From Anticarsia gemmatalis (taxonomy: Eukaryota > Arthropoda > Insecta > Lepidoptera > Erebidae): 64,000 nt of DNA. The position numbers were made by a program, and so were the translations under genes. The DNA is taken from positions 8,556,001-8,620,000 of the forward strand of contig NC_134753.1 in the NCBI RefSeq assembly GCF_050436995.1, read 5' to 3'. Position 1 is the stretch's first letter. Each line of letters starts with the position of its first letter. Positions 1 to 11,092 of this stretch are shown in pieces. The notes under the pieces are model-generated. The model was given only the letters and a program-made list of their open reading frames with translations. It was not told where the DNA came from and made no database searches.

Positions 1-929
1 AGGTACTTATATGGTATTCATACTTAGTTACATATCGATCGCAAAACAGAGGGTTTTACAGATTCACAGCACGTAATACAAATACCTATTAATATTATCT
101 CAAATTAAACAAGGGAACATTTTCGAAGAAGCTTACTCGAGTGGGAAATGGAAGAGAGTGTAGGCATATGTTTATTGTTTTAATGCTAATTGATGGTTGC
201 TAGTCGTTACTTTACTGCGTACATTTCAAACTGATATTAGAATACAGGCAACCGTGGCATCTTTATTTTGTTGGTAACTATATACATTTTTAAATGGCCT
301 AACCCCTCCCTCGCTCAGGAGGAGACTCTTTCCCAGCAGTAGAAAATAAAAAATAGAAAATGTTTAATTTCAATGCTAAAGAGCTACTTAAAAAAATTTT
401 TTTTTAGATCATTAAAAAATTGAAATGACATTTATTGCTCACTTTTCGCAAATCGTTAAAGATCAATAAAGGTAGTATAGCTAAGGTAAGTTAATCTGAA
501 GGTTATTAATGTAATTAACCGTTAAATAAAATTGACAAAATTATGTAAAATAATAAAATTCACCAAAATACTTATGTATATTTTAACAAGGTTTGACGAT
601 GCAATTATTCATGAAAATAATGAAGTATCATTGTTTGGAATTTTCGAGGTTACGTTTCTTAAATGTAGTAGGTAAAATATATTTAAATTTTTACCTCGTG
701 ACTAAGTTTGTAAAAATAATAAAAAAGACGACAAGCTAATTATTTTATGAACATAATTGCAGTTCCTTTTTACATTCAACTAAATATATTTTTAGCTACT
801 TAAGTCTTTTGAAGATTTTATTTTTCTTTTTTTGTCGCTCTCAATAAGCTAAGTATTATAATACTGCTGTTTACTAAATTAATCCATATAACGAGTAGAT
901 TTTATTACCGACTAACAATATTTTGGAAA
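1..929. other. anonymous AT-rich DNA
   Basis: Apart from the small LINE-tail fragment at 294-345 I see no gene, RNA or repeat that I recognise. There are short A and T runs, for example near 388-405. Confidence 0.5.
294..345 (+). mobile_element. LINE-tail fragment (non-LTR 3' end)
   Basis: The text reads GGCCTAACCCCTCCCTCGC then AGGAGGAGACTC and CCCAGCAGTAG, followed by an A-rich stretch. The same string recurs at 930-1000, 60396-60470 and 62440-62487, and on the other strand at 35895-36003, so it is a dispersed repeat. The conserved 3' block followed by A-rich DNA suggests the 3' end of a non-LTR retrotransposon or a SINE mobilised by one. The parent family is not identifiable from the tail. 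Confidence 0.6.
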
Positions 930-1000
930 CCCACACTTGGTCAGTGTGGTGGATTCTTCTCTCATTCTGGGTGGAGACCCTTGCTTAGCAGTAGGCCATT
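930..1000 (+). mobile_element. LINE-tail fragment (non-LTR 3' end)
   Basis: This copy keeps the upstream part of the family (CACTTGGTCAGTGTGGTGGA) and the core GTGGAGACCCTTGCTTAGCA. It matches the reverse complement of 35895-36003, where the partner reads as ACCACGCTGGCCAAGTGC. The CCTAACCCC block is degenerate. It is an old, truncated copy. Confidence 0.6.
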
Positions 1001-2351
1001 AATTGTTTAAATTTTATCTTCCATTTTTTACCAGCATATTCATACTATAGTGGCTTCTGTAGTAAGCTAAATTTGTTTACCTACCAAAAGTTAATATATT
1101 TGACTCGTTATTATAATTAGCTGTACATACGAGTTGTAAGGTATGCTTTTAGTGCCTTCAGCCACAATCTTAAAGTTAATTACCTGTTTCTACGAAATAT
1201 TTCAACTGACATTGCTTGTTCAGAGCTCATTTCGTTTTTCAAGTTACGTAATTGTACACTTCCACGTGGAAAACTGTAGTGAATTTTCGTCTTTCTTATG
1301 TAAAGAATATACAAGCACATACATAAAAGTCAAAGTACTTAAAATAAGCAAATATTGCGTTTACTAACTTCTGAGTATGACGGCTCGTAAAATATCTGAT
1401 CTCTGTCCTTCCTGGCTAAGGCATAATCTATCGCCATGCCAAATTTGATCGATATAGGTTCTGCTATTTTTATAGATTAGAAGGACAAACAATTTAACAA
1501 AAACGCACGCTCACATTTTAGTACAGAAATAGGAACTGAAAGAACTTTATTTCCTAAAGTATGAAATAAAAAAATATAGCTACACATATAATATTTAAAA
1601 AAAACCTAACATCGTACAAAATAATATTAAAATAAAACCCCTGATCCCAAAATCGTGGTTAAAACGTTGTTATGAAAGTAAACATTTTTAATGCTTCATC
1701 ACGGTTTTAACGTGGCTGTAATAGGAGCCTGGTGTGTACCCACAGATTATGTTCCGAACTCGATACCGAACGAACTCCTATTCACGAGACGGTTATAACA
1801 CCACTTACTTTATACACAACATTTAATATTTATCTTTACCACAATTTTGCCTGCGTGGGAAGATATCCTGTAACGTATTTTGAATAGAAATAGATGTGTA
1901 TAAAAATTATAACTTTTAAACTCTCGCGTTGCCTGTTTAATGTATAATGGAATACGGGAATTAACGCGAACACGCAATTTACCTTAAAATGCCTAACGTT
2001 TCGGCGCAGGTAGCACTCGCCGTGGTCGTGTGTATAAAAATTGCTTTGAAATAATCCCTTTTTGAACTACTGGTGCGCATTTTTAAATTGTATCTGTACT
2101 TCAAATGAAACTGTATACACTTTTCGTCTTATTGTTAGGTACGTACAACATTATAGCACATATACATATGTATGTATATTCCCTATCTAAGACTGAAGTT
2201 TGGGAATATGTCCTGATATGTTTTACTGTATAGTGTTTACTCTTGTATAGTGCATAGACAGAATGTTCTTGTGTTTATTGATATATTCTGTGTGTTTCTG
2301 TTACGCCGTGAATGCTACGTAACAACATTTCACGTGCTCTAAAGTACACAT
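1001..2351. other. anonymous AT-rich DNA
   Basis: No gene seen. The 74-codon frame at 1143-1367 has no recognisable domain and lies in AT-rich DNA. A possible Hel-B remnant lies at 1400-1495. Confidence 0.45.
1400..1495 (-). mobile_element. possible Hel-B remnant
   Basis: The order ATCTCTGTCC..., GCCAAATTTGATCGATA, GGTTCTGC and AGAAGGACAAAC resembles the mid-part of Hel-B copies such as 50471-51036 (where the text is ATCAAATTTCATCG then CCGGTTCAG). No ends survive, so the call rests on moderate similarity only. Confidence 0.35.
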
Positions 2352-2365
2352 AGATGTTAGTATAA

Positions 2366-2680
2366 CAATATATCAGCCTAGCCTTTCTTCCAACTATGTT
2401 GGAGTCGGCTTCCAGCCTCACTATATGCATCTGGATATCAGTATTTTACATCGAGCGACTGCCTCTCGGACCTCCAAAAACCCGGTACGACTGGTTGTCA
2501 GTTTTTCAACCTTCACACTACTGTTAACGACTGTTAAAGATCTTCGAAAATGACAGTTGGGACTCACAATTTAACGTACTTTCCGAAACACGAGGACTCA
2601 CAAAACAACCTCGGCAAGCGTAGCCTAACCTCAGAGAAAGATTCGGGCGGCTGTTGTTAACTAAGCCACGAGTTCCTCAC
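2366..2680 (-). mobile_element. SINE-5S, shortened copy
   Basis: It aligns along its length with the SINE at 27350-27717: shared blocks include CAGCCTAGCCTTTCTTCCAA, GTTGGAGTCGGCTTCCAG, ACTGTTAACGACTGT, AAAGATCTTCGAAAATGACA and GTTGTTAACTAAGCCACGAG. It is flanked by an identical 14-bp direct repeat AGATGTTAGTATAA at 2352-2365 and 2681-2694, which is the target-site duplication left by LINE-type retrotransposition. Relative to the other copy it lacks the stretch with GGATGGGTGACC and about 25 bp near the middle, so its internal promoter is probably dead. Transcription direction is minus, inferred from the 5S-like block in the sister copy. Confidence 0.85.
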
Positions 2681-2694
2681 AGATGTTAGTATAA

Positions 2695-3385
2695 TATTTA
2701 ATTTTTAATATAATCTAGTCAACAAGCCAACTTATTGTCTAAACACTTACAAAAGCTTCAAAGATGATGCGATTGAATACAGCAATACCAAACCTTACAA
2801 AATTACTTAAGCGATTTCAAAGTAATTGTTTGTTGTGGCATACATTTATTATGAAATGTTTGCTAACAACTTTCATTGTTTGGCTAGAACGTGAACCCCT
2901 GTAAGTGTTTCAGGAACAATAAGCATTTCGAAACGAATTTTCGTTACACGTTTCATTCTCCTTTCCTTTTTACGTTCATTCGTACATTTGCAAACCAAAA
3001 CACAAGTCCTGAATAATTTACAGTTCAGAAACACGATGGCACTACGACCAACTACGACTTTTAGTGTCGCTGATCAGAAATGCAATTACGTAGATTTTTA
3101 AAACACGTATATACGAGAAGAATTTTCCTGAAAAGGTCATAAAAGTTCATATTATTAAATTAAAATCGATCGTGTATTAAAAGGCAGTTCAATTTACATG
3201 TTTAATATTTAATTTTAATAACACGTATGAAAAGAAATATGCTGAATGATTTCGTGAATTTAATCGTCATTACCGAGGAGATACTGAACTGCGCATTGAA
3301 AAATAAAATGCAATATTTCGATTACATTTCATTTTACGCCTGCAACAGACACACTTCATTACGTAGAGACTGCAGAACAATATCT
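2695..3385. other. anonymous DNA
   Basis: No gene or known repeat seen. The 97-codon frame at 3227-3520 runs through the hairpin at 3386-3405 and has no recognisable domain. Confidence 0.45.
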
Positions 3386-3405
3386 GGGGGCACGGCAGTG
3401 CCCCC
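3386..3405. repeat. perfect GC-rich hairpin, 8-bp stem
   Basis: GGGGGCAC (3386-3393), loop GGCA, GTGCCCCC (3398-3405). Such a GC-rich stem stands out in this AT-rich surrounding. It is followed by another GC-rich patch, GCGGCACGGCCGTACC. It may belong to an unrecognised dispersed repeat running to about 3850. Confidence 0.6.
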
Positions 3406-3618
3406 GCAAGTCGAGCAAAAAAAAGCGGCACGGCCGTACCATCTTTTCTCGAAGCAATTCAGGCCATTTTCGACCCCCTATAATTTCGTTGTGGATAAAA
3501 CAAGAAGCCTGAATTTTTAGCGACTTATCAGTCATTGTATGAACACGGTATATTGAAAATTTCAGTCAATTTGAACCAGTACTTTAAGAATGACAACTTG
3601 TTAAAGTTTTGAATTTTG

Positions 3619-3651
3619 TCACTCACTGATTCACTGACTCACTGACTCACC
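3619..3651 (+). repeat. short tandem repeat, 8-bp unit
   Basis: About four imperfect copies of TCACTGAC / TCACTCAC in a row (TCACTCACTGATTCACTGAC and so on). It is too short and regular to code for anything and is probably a microsatellite within a dispersed repeat. Confidence 0.7.
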
Positions 3652-3778
3652 GATCATCAAAAGTCTAAGGCATTTCTAGCAGACTTAGAAGCTTCAAATT
3701 TAGAATACAAATAGAATTTAGTATCTTAATCATGGGAAAATTTCAATATTTTCTAATTTCAGTCCAGTTTTCTAAATA

Positions 3779-3850
3779 CATTAACTGCAAGAATAACTTT
3801 GTAATCTTATACATTTATATAGGATTACAAGGTTACATTTGCAGTTAATG
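3779..3850 (+). other. 72-nt imperfect hairpin, pre-miRNA-like
   Basis: The left arm starts CATTAACTGCAA and the right arm ends TTGCAGTTAATG. Paired as RNA, the 31-position stem has one 2x2 internal mismatch (positions 14-15 of the arm) and three G-U pairs, with a loop of about 10 nt near ACATTTATAT. Size, stem length and imperfect pairing fit an animal microRNA precursor, but small inverted-repeat transposons can give the same shape. No conserved mature microRNA is recognised. The plus strand is arbitrary. Confidence 0.45.
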
Positions 3851-4040
3851 AATTAATTATTACTGTAGTATAATAGAAAATAATAGGTGTACATAGGTAC
3901 CTACTGTATGAGGCATAACTTAAGGGTGTTTAGCCTATGAAACTGAACAACATTTCAATAGGAAAATATGTTGAATTATGAAAAAAATAACCGTCTTTCC
4001 ATACAAATTGGACTTATGTTCGCTTTACAAAAAGAAGTGA

Positions 4041-4586
4041 GATGCCATCAAAAACATCCTGTAAAAAACCTCAAGTCTCGCAGCGTAAAAAGTGGTGAGA
4101 TCTATGTAATACCAAGTCGATTAATCTGTTTAGTCTCTACTGAAAGGACCTTCTGTCTTAAGTTATTACATAAGTTATTATCATGCCAATATTAAAAATA
4201 TTTCACGTTTAAAACAAATAAATCGACTTGGTCATCGCATGAAAACACAAATTCGCCATTAAATTTCAGGAGCATTAATTTCTTTAAGATACTCATCTCA
4301 ATCATTATATTCGGAAGGACCCTAGTGAGGAATTCGGTTGCTGGCCCGTCGTGCTGTGCAGTGTGGTACATACTAATAATCAAATCATGCGATGGCCAGG
4401 TCGATTTATTTGTTTTAAACGTGAAATATTTTTAATATTGGCATGATAATAACTTATGTAATAACTTAAGACAGAAGGTCCTTTCAGTAGAGACTAAACA
4501 GATTAATCGACTTGGTATTACATAGATCTCACCACTTTTTACGCTGCGAGACTTGAGGTTTTTTACAGGATGTTTTTGATGGCATC
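4041..4586. repeat. near-perfect inverted repeat, 202-bp arms
   Basis: The left arm (4041-4242, starts GATGCCATCAAAAACATCCT) and the right arm (4385-4586) are reverse complements with no gaps and two mismatches by my count, about 99% identity. The 142-bp spacer is 4243-4384. A smaller inverted pair, ACCAAGTCGATT at 4111-4122 and AATCGACTTGGT at 4221-4232, sits inside the left arm and is mirrored in the right. No target-site duplication is visible outside the arms. If transcribed it would fold into a hairpin RNA of about 200 bp. It could equally be a silent inverted duplication. The small frames at 3968-4195 and 4192-4383 are by-products. Confidence 0.9.
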
Positions 4587-7500
4587 TACAGATTAATTCG
4601 AAGCATTATAACGTAGGTCCATAGTATGTAGGTTCAATATCGTTCATAGAACGTTTATGAAGTGATATCTAGATTAAATTGGAAATGCTGGAAAGCGTGG
4701 TTAAAGTTTGTATGCTTTTGCAGATCGCGGTAAATTTCATTTCTGATTCCGGTGCCTAGTATTTATTTTGGAAAATTCTAAATAGCAAACAAAGTTAGCA
4801 TAATACATTACCTTTCACTAAAAAAATGCTTAAAAGTACAAGCAGAATTCTGTAACCACGTACGTATTTGTAGTTTTACTTCTTTACTATTCAGCACTAC
4901 GGATACAAAATACGTCTACTGCCTGAGTTAGACAGACTGCGTCACTATATTTAATTTAGTCAGTTTCACAGGTAGGGTAAATGAAAGTTTATTTTTCGTG
5001 GAACATGTGCGTATTTAGTGTTCACGAAATACGTGGCCGTCGTGAGGCCAGGGGAACCTTGTCTTTCAGCAACATTCATTTTATGGACAATAAAATGTAA
5101 TGGCTTTTAGAATGGCGACTCGCGACGCGTTAGGTCAATTATAGGATATTTTTGTAAGAAAAACGTTGGCCTAAATCTTCCTAGCTCGGCGAGATGTTCG
5201 CTATGTTGTTTATTCAAGTCATAAAATGTTTTATACACTAAAACCTAAATCTACACGCTGTAAACTTTTTGTCATAGCTATGAAAAAGTGTGTAGTCTCA
5301 AAGTTATTGATTGTTCTTTCTTCAATAGACAAACTACTATATTTAGCTTGAATATTTTATTGTTTTATCAACATAAATTCATAGACATTCATCAGCAAAT
5401 AAATCTCATTCAGTCTCATGTTACAAACGATCTTCAGAATGATGAAACCAATTAAATCTCAAATTGTTGTCATACCATGAAACAAAATGTTGAAAAGGGC
5501 ACGATTCTAATATGATTATGAAATTGTACCGTTTTCATTTCAAACTGTCATGAGGAAAAATTGTTTCTATTTGTCGTTTTATTGATTATGTTTTATTACA
5601 GCCTTCGACTGCCATTGATTTGCTTTTCATAAATTATCATGGGTAATTAGCTACAAGAACAGAGTTATTGACAGTATCGCAAATGCCCTTTGCAAGGCAT
5701 GAATTATCTAAAGAAATTGATTGCTGATTACAATTTGACTATAAGGACCATAATTCTTATCAAGATTAATTTTTTGTCGTGTTATTATTACTCATGGCAT
5801 CACGCCAAACTGAAAGTGTTAATTGCAAAGATTAATGTCATTTTATCACGCATACTGTGTACTAAAATGCCAATTACAAATACTATTAAGGGACATGAAT
5901 ATACCTTATTTCGAACACCTACAGGAATTTTCGGGAGCACTTACTTTTATTGCTCTCCATAGACAACATTTTTGTAGTGCGGTCATACATTTTTGATAAC
6001 ATCGTGTCAACATTAATTCGTTCATCTTTACATACTTTTAAATATTCATCAACATGGTGCTGGATGCGCTAGTCATTCAGCAGGTAGATGAGTCCTGAAC
6101 TGATAATTAATTACGTGTAGGCCTTCAAGACGGACCTTCACCTAGAATTACAACAATAACAGGCCATTACCGGCGTGAGAGTGTAATAACGCGTCGGAGA
6201 TAAGCATGGTATTAACATTCAGTCTCTCATTAAAAGTTTAGTGGGACGTTGTCACCATTACCGGACGTTTACTACCAAGTATTCTGTGATAGCACCACGG
6301 CATAACATTTACATCATTGATTTTATAAGTTAGAGACAATCACTCATCAATATTCAAATATTCTGTATTTTTAATTACAACTTGGCAATATTTCAATACA
6401 TTATTCAATGCCGGTCGACACCTATCTTTCGTAAAATGAAAATGTTTTGTAGCATTAAACCGCAAAATTCATTATATAATTGTGTTGTTATTACGTGCAT
6501 GCTTGATCTGAAATTTCGTATGATTGAAAACCATTGATAAGCATACAATTCATGGTAGTTATGCTTAAAAGTTTGTGTTTCAATTTCGACCATGGTTTAT
6601 ATGTGACAAATGCTCTAAAAATATTCTCTCTTATTTTTTATCTACGATTTATGTAACGAGAACACGATGACTCGCACCTAGTTGATTAACCTCTTAGTTT
6701 ATTAAAACTAAAGCGTGAAGTGTTAGACTGAGTTGACAAAAAAGTTCATTAAACAAGTCACGCTAGTAGCAGTAATCAGTTTTTCGTACGAATTTGTCGA
6801 TAGCAAATCAATAAGACAGCCGCAATCCGTCATCCCTCATCTGAAATGAAGACAAAAAAGTATTGGCTAACTTTTTTTGCTGTATTCTACAAAAAAAGTT
6901 GTTTCGAACTCGACAGAAAACAAACAAACTCATTTCTTTTCGAGTACGCAAAGCCACTTGTCCGAGTGTCATGTGATTTGTGGACACGGCGGAAGGAGCT
7001 CAACACGTCACGCCCGCTGTCCATACTGTCCCTAACATATTGCCCTGTCAGGATGAGGAGCTGCGGAATTCGTTATTACCACGATCCTTTTGCTTCCTGT
7101 CTTCCCGAAGGTTTTTTCCTATTGTAAACATTGGCCTTTGTTTATTTATCTGTAGATGTATTGGTATTATCGTTTTAAGAGGATTTTTGTAGCGTTCTTG
7201 TATTTGGTTTAGAAACGTAGCATGTTACTTACGGAAGTTTGCTTTTCAGCTCAATTGGATATTAAGAAGCGAATGTAAAGAGATTGCAAATATACAAATA
7301 TTGTAGGTAAAGTAAAAGCTCGTAGAAACGTTTAGACGTAGTTTTTATACTTTATTTTGCTCTAAGCAGAAATTATAGGTTCATGCCAATACTACGGTTT
7401 TTGCTAGAGTTTGGTACGTTTCTATTTGAAGATAAGTTAGCTGAATATTACGTCAGATACAATGTGGAAATGCTACACGTCTTTGAGATATATTCTCATA

Positions 7501-9310
7501 TTCGAAGTCTATATTGAATATAAACGTGATCGGCGTAAATATCAAATATCTACTAGAATTTAGAAACTGTGAACTTGTGAGTTCGGTCTTTGGTAAACGT
7601 TTTCTTTAGAAAATATTTCTAAGCTCCGGTTATCATTGAGACTTCTACGAATTTCCGCCTTGCGCCTTCAGTGTAGTGAATATTAAATTGAGTCTTGCAT
7701 CTATAGCTTCAGGAATGCCAATCTCAGAGTTATTAAGCTGATGCTTTGAAATTAATTCCGAAAATTGCGTAATAGCTTGAGCTGTTGAATGAGTACATAT
7801 TTAGAATTCAGTTAAATTCAAAACGTTCAATCTGTCTTTGTGTATCGCTTGAGTGAATTTAAAACACAGTAAGATGTAACAATACATATTTTTGGATAGG
7901 AATAATGATATTTTAATGGAAATGGTATTATGTCCACTTAAGAAAACAAACGAATTCGTTTTTATTAATGGTTCTTCCCACATTTCTGCAATTGTGTCTC
8001 TTTTAGAGATAACTTGATGGAAAAATATTAAGATCACAGATAAGTATTCGGCGGACGGAATTTAAAGTGACATATTTTTACACGAGATTGATCTTAAATC
8101 ATTTAAAATTATTTTATGTTTATACATGACGTGATGGTTTTAGGACACTTATTACGGTTTTAAATATGCAACTAGGTAGGTGTAGGTATCTAACATGAAA
8201 TAGGTAGGGTAAAACTGTTTTGCCTAAAATGTATTGTAGTGTAAAGCTTTATTTCTGTTTTAGCTACAATGCCTTGAAATTATAATTTAAATGCATAGAT
8301 GTCTTTTCTTTTTTATTCATTCATTTTTATTGTATTAACAAAGTTTTAATTTGATCCTAGATCTAGTGACTAACTACTTTAATATGCTTTAATGTATTAA
8401 CTGATTGGTTTATCCCGCCGGCCTTACAAGATGATCGTCAACAAAGTTCAGGGGTAATGGTAATCTGCTTAGAAACCCTTCTCACAGCGACATCGGGTTA
8501 AAGGCCGACATAATACGTTTTAACATCTGTCACACCGTACAATTAATTAGATAAGCATTACAAGGGAATGTAATAAGCCTAGAATAATTCGTGTAAATAT
8601 AAAACAAATAAAACAATTTCATTAGAACATTTCTTTCTACCTCTGTGGTCTCGACAGTACTGTGTGTCTACTGTGTGGCTAATCACGAGGCCCCGATTTC
8701 ATTAACGGGTTAAACTAAGTGCCTTTTTTTAAGTATATACATTATATTATCTTAACAATCGTCCGGATTTTGGGTAACGTGCAGGGTATACGGCAAAAGG
8801 CTCGCCTCGTATTAAGGGGTTAACATTGTAAACGGCGGACCAAACGTGGTTGTTCTCCATACACTTCTGCTTATACCGCCACGCGTAACAGGTGTGTGTA
8901 TTAATTATAATTTAGTTTTTCGTGGCTTTATTTTAAGTTCCTAAATACAGATTCACACAGCCAACCAAGGTTACCACGAATCGTTCCACTGCCCCAAAAA
9001 AACACTATTTAAATTATTTATTTTTACGAAATGGTCCTTTATTACTTATTTTATTTTTTGTCGGATATGCGAAAATGTAAACAAACTTAGCTTGGTAACT
9101 TATTTCATATTTTTTAGCTTTATTTCAAAACACAAATTGGTATCTCCAATCACTGGCCATTGAAAGTTAAAAAAGAGAGTATTCTATTTCAGCTTTTCTG
9201 TTTCAGGGACGTAACGAATGGATAGACGGGCCGCGATCCATTTTTTTCTTGCCTACATGCAACCATGTCTGTCTGTTAATGTTGTAGGTATGAATGTAGT
9301 CTTAATTAGG
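4587..9310. other. long stretch without recognised features
   Basis: No gene or repeat family is recognised in this 4.7 kb. Short open frames (5690-5962, 6405-6593, 6846-7192, 7801-8037) have no domain and overlap each other in different frames. Local GC-richer patches occur at about 6985-7110 (GGACACGGCGGAAGGAGCTC) and 8690-8890, which could be old repeats or conserved non-coding DNA. I cannot tell which. Confidence 0.4.
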
Positions 9311-9698
9311 TTTTAGCTGCGACTTTGTCCGCGTCAAAGGCTCTCCTAGGAAAAAAATTGATAGCGTAAATTGTGTGTGATAATTCAAATTATCAACTTT
9401 TTGTGACCCAGTTTCACCAAAATCCGTTCAATAGTGGCTTCATTGAGTGACAAATATTCAACTTTCGAGTTTATAATCTAAAATATAAAATTCTCGCGTC
9501 ACAGTTTTCGTCGCCATACTCCGAAATGGCTTGACCGATTCTCATGAAATTTTGTGAGCATATTAAGAAGGTCTGAGAATCGACCAACATCTATTTTTCA
9601 TAACCCTAAGTGCCACACTATTTTTTTTTTATTTATTTGGCAAAACAAAGTTTGCCGAGTCAGCTAATATTTTATAATATTATAAGATTAGCATAGAT
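9311..9698 (-). mobile_element. Hel-B copy, interrupted by Hel-C
   Basis: The left part (9311-9476) starts TTTTAGCTGCGACTTTGTCC, the reverse of the Hel-B 3' end, and contains ACCCAGTTTCACCAAAATCC. The right part (9668-9698) is the 5' end, TTTATAATATT..AGCATAGAT. A Hel-C at 9477-9667 splits it inside the terminal TTTATAATATTA motif. The host copy is therefore older than the insert. No coding capacity. Confidence 0.7.
9477..9667 (+). mobile_element. Hel-C, non-autonomous Helitron
   Basis: It starts TCTAAAATATAAAATTCTCG and ends in a stem GGCAAA..TTTGCC at 9639-9657, then GAGTCAGCTAA. It sits between A (9476) and T (9668). The 5' TC, the 3' hairpin about 10 nt before CTAA and the A/T target all match the Helitron pattern (rolling-circle transposons, no target duplication). 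The interior includes CACAGTTTTCGTCGCCATAC and GGCTTGACCGATTCTCATGA, known to me as a common lepidopteran repeat, here shortened. It carries no Rep/helicase gene and would depend on one elsewhere. Confidence 0.8.
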
Positions 9699-10847
9699 AA
9701 ACAGTTAAAGAAGAAAATTCTCCTCCTAATTCATGTGGTCTTATCAAGCAAAATTTTAATATCAGGCAGCAAATAATATAATTATTCACTGTTTTGGTTT
9801 TTTACCTACTCGTTTATTATTACACGTGGCGTTTTTTATACGTACATAATGTTCATGAGGTCATGACTTGCCGTCTACTTAAACTTATGATTTCACATAA
9901 CATTACTTGAAGTTAAGATTTCACATTAAAGAAATTCACGTAGCAGGAATATTTATAAAACGTCAAGTATTTAAAAAACGACATCATGTACGTTTTATTA
10001 AAAAATACTGGCTTTAAATACAGTTGTTTAAGTTCTTGTATTTTCGTTGTAACAATATTTGTATTTGTTTTTTTGTTTCGCTCTCAATTGTCCCAAAGAA
10101 CGTAGTGATTCTTTATTTGGGTCGTTTTTATGTATTTTTTAACATGTGTGTTTTTGAGCATTAATTTGATTCTTATGTAGTCGAAGAATAAACAAACAAT
10201 ACGAACCTAGTGTACAAGAGCCCAAAAACCTTTATCTGTTTATGAATCAAACAAATATTTGTTGTGGATATGAAATACAACCCAAGGTAGGGCAATGACC
10301 TATACAGTAGTACTCCCAGTTTTTGAATTATAAATGAATAAAATTTTAAATATAAAAAGGATTTATTTTTATTGATAATATTAAACAAACTATTCGACAA
10401 TTATCCCCACAATACATTATTCTACTTACATCTAAATAATCATGTTTGATTGATGTTATAATTAACAGTTAAATTATATTGTCAGTATTTCTACTTCTAC
10501 AGTTTTCTTTCCTTAATATACAAATAAGGGAATGAAATAAATACATCGTAAATGAACAGTTTTGTTTACAAAGAAAACAAAGTCATGTGTGATGCACGCG
10601 AAATTCAATTGCATTGGAACACAAGTAAAAGCTCATTAAGCTTACATTCTCTCAGCCCAGCGCCCGCCTTCGACGCGAACTGCCAACAAGAGTCACCCAC
10701 CGCAAACTAATTACGACACCATCACAAGAAACTGACTAAACTTGTACTATAGCACCTTATTTATGTGCTATAGTATATAAGTAATTGAAAACATTAATTG
10801 TATCCAACTCTGTGTTACGTTAATTTGTATTTGCGTACATAAGCGAC
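9699..10847. other. anonymous AT-rich DNA
   Basis: Nothing recognised. The 75-codon frame at 10173-10400 is AT-rich and domain-free. Confidence 0.45.
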
Positions 10848-11092
10848 CAGCTTTCGCCTGCGACATCGTCCGCGTGGTTTGTAACTTAGAACAGAATTTT
10901 CATACACACTTTCATCCCCTATTTTATCACCTTGGGGGTAGATATGATCAAAATCCTTTCTTAGTGGATGCTTTTTTTATAACATCTACCTGCATACCAA
11001 ATTTCAGCCCAAGCAGTCTAGTGGTTTGGACTGTGCGTTGATAGATCACTATGCCAGTCAGTCAGTCTACATTGAGTCATTTATATTTAGAT
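10848..11092 (-). mobile_element. Hel-B-related copy, degenerate
   Basis: It begins CAGCTTTCGCCTGCGACATC (reverse of the Hel-B 3' hairpin end) and continues with CATACCAAATTTCAGCCCAA, GTGGTTTGGACTGTGCGTTG and GTCAGTCAGTCTAC, ending near TTATATTTAGATA. The far end differs from the canonical Hel-B start, so this is a variant subfamily or an end replaced by later change. Confidence 0.65.

Noticed and set aside
3968..4383. Small frames on both strands
   Set aside because: They are part of the inverted repeat and its spacer; the same text read on the opposite arm gives mirrored frames.
6846..7192. Two frames (93 and 70 codons) over a GC-richer patch
   Set aside because: Different frames of the same DNA, no domain, no splice context that I can support.
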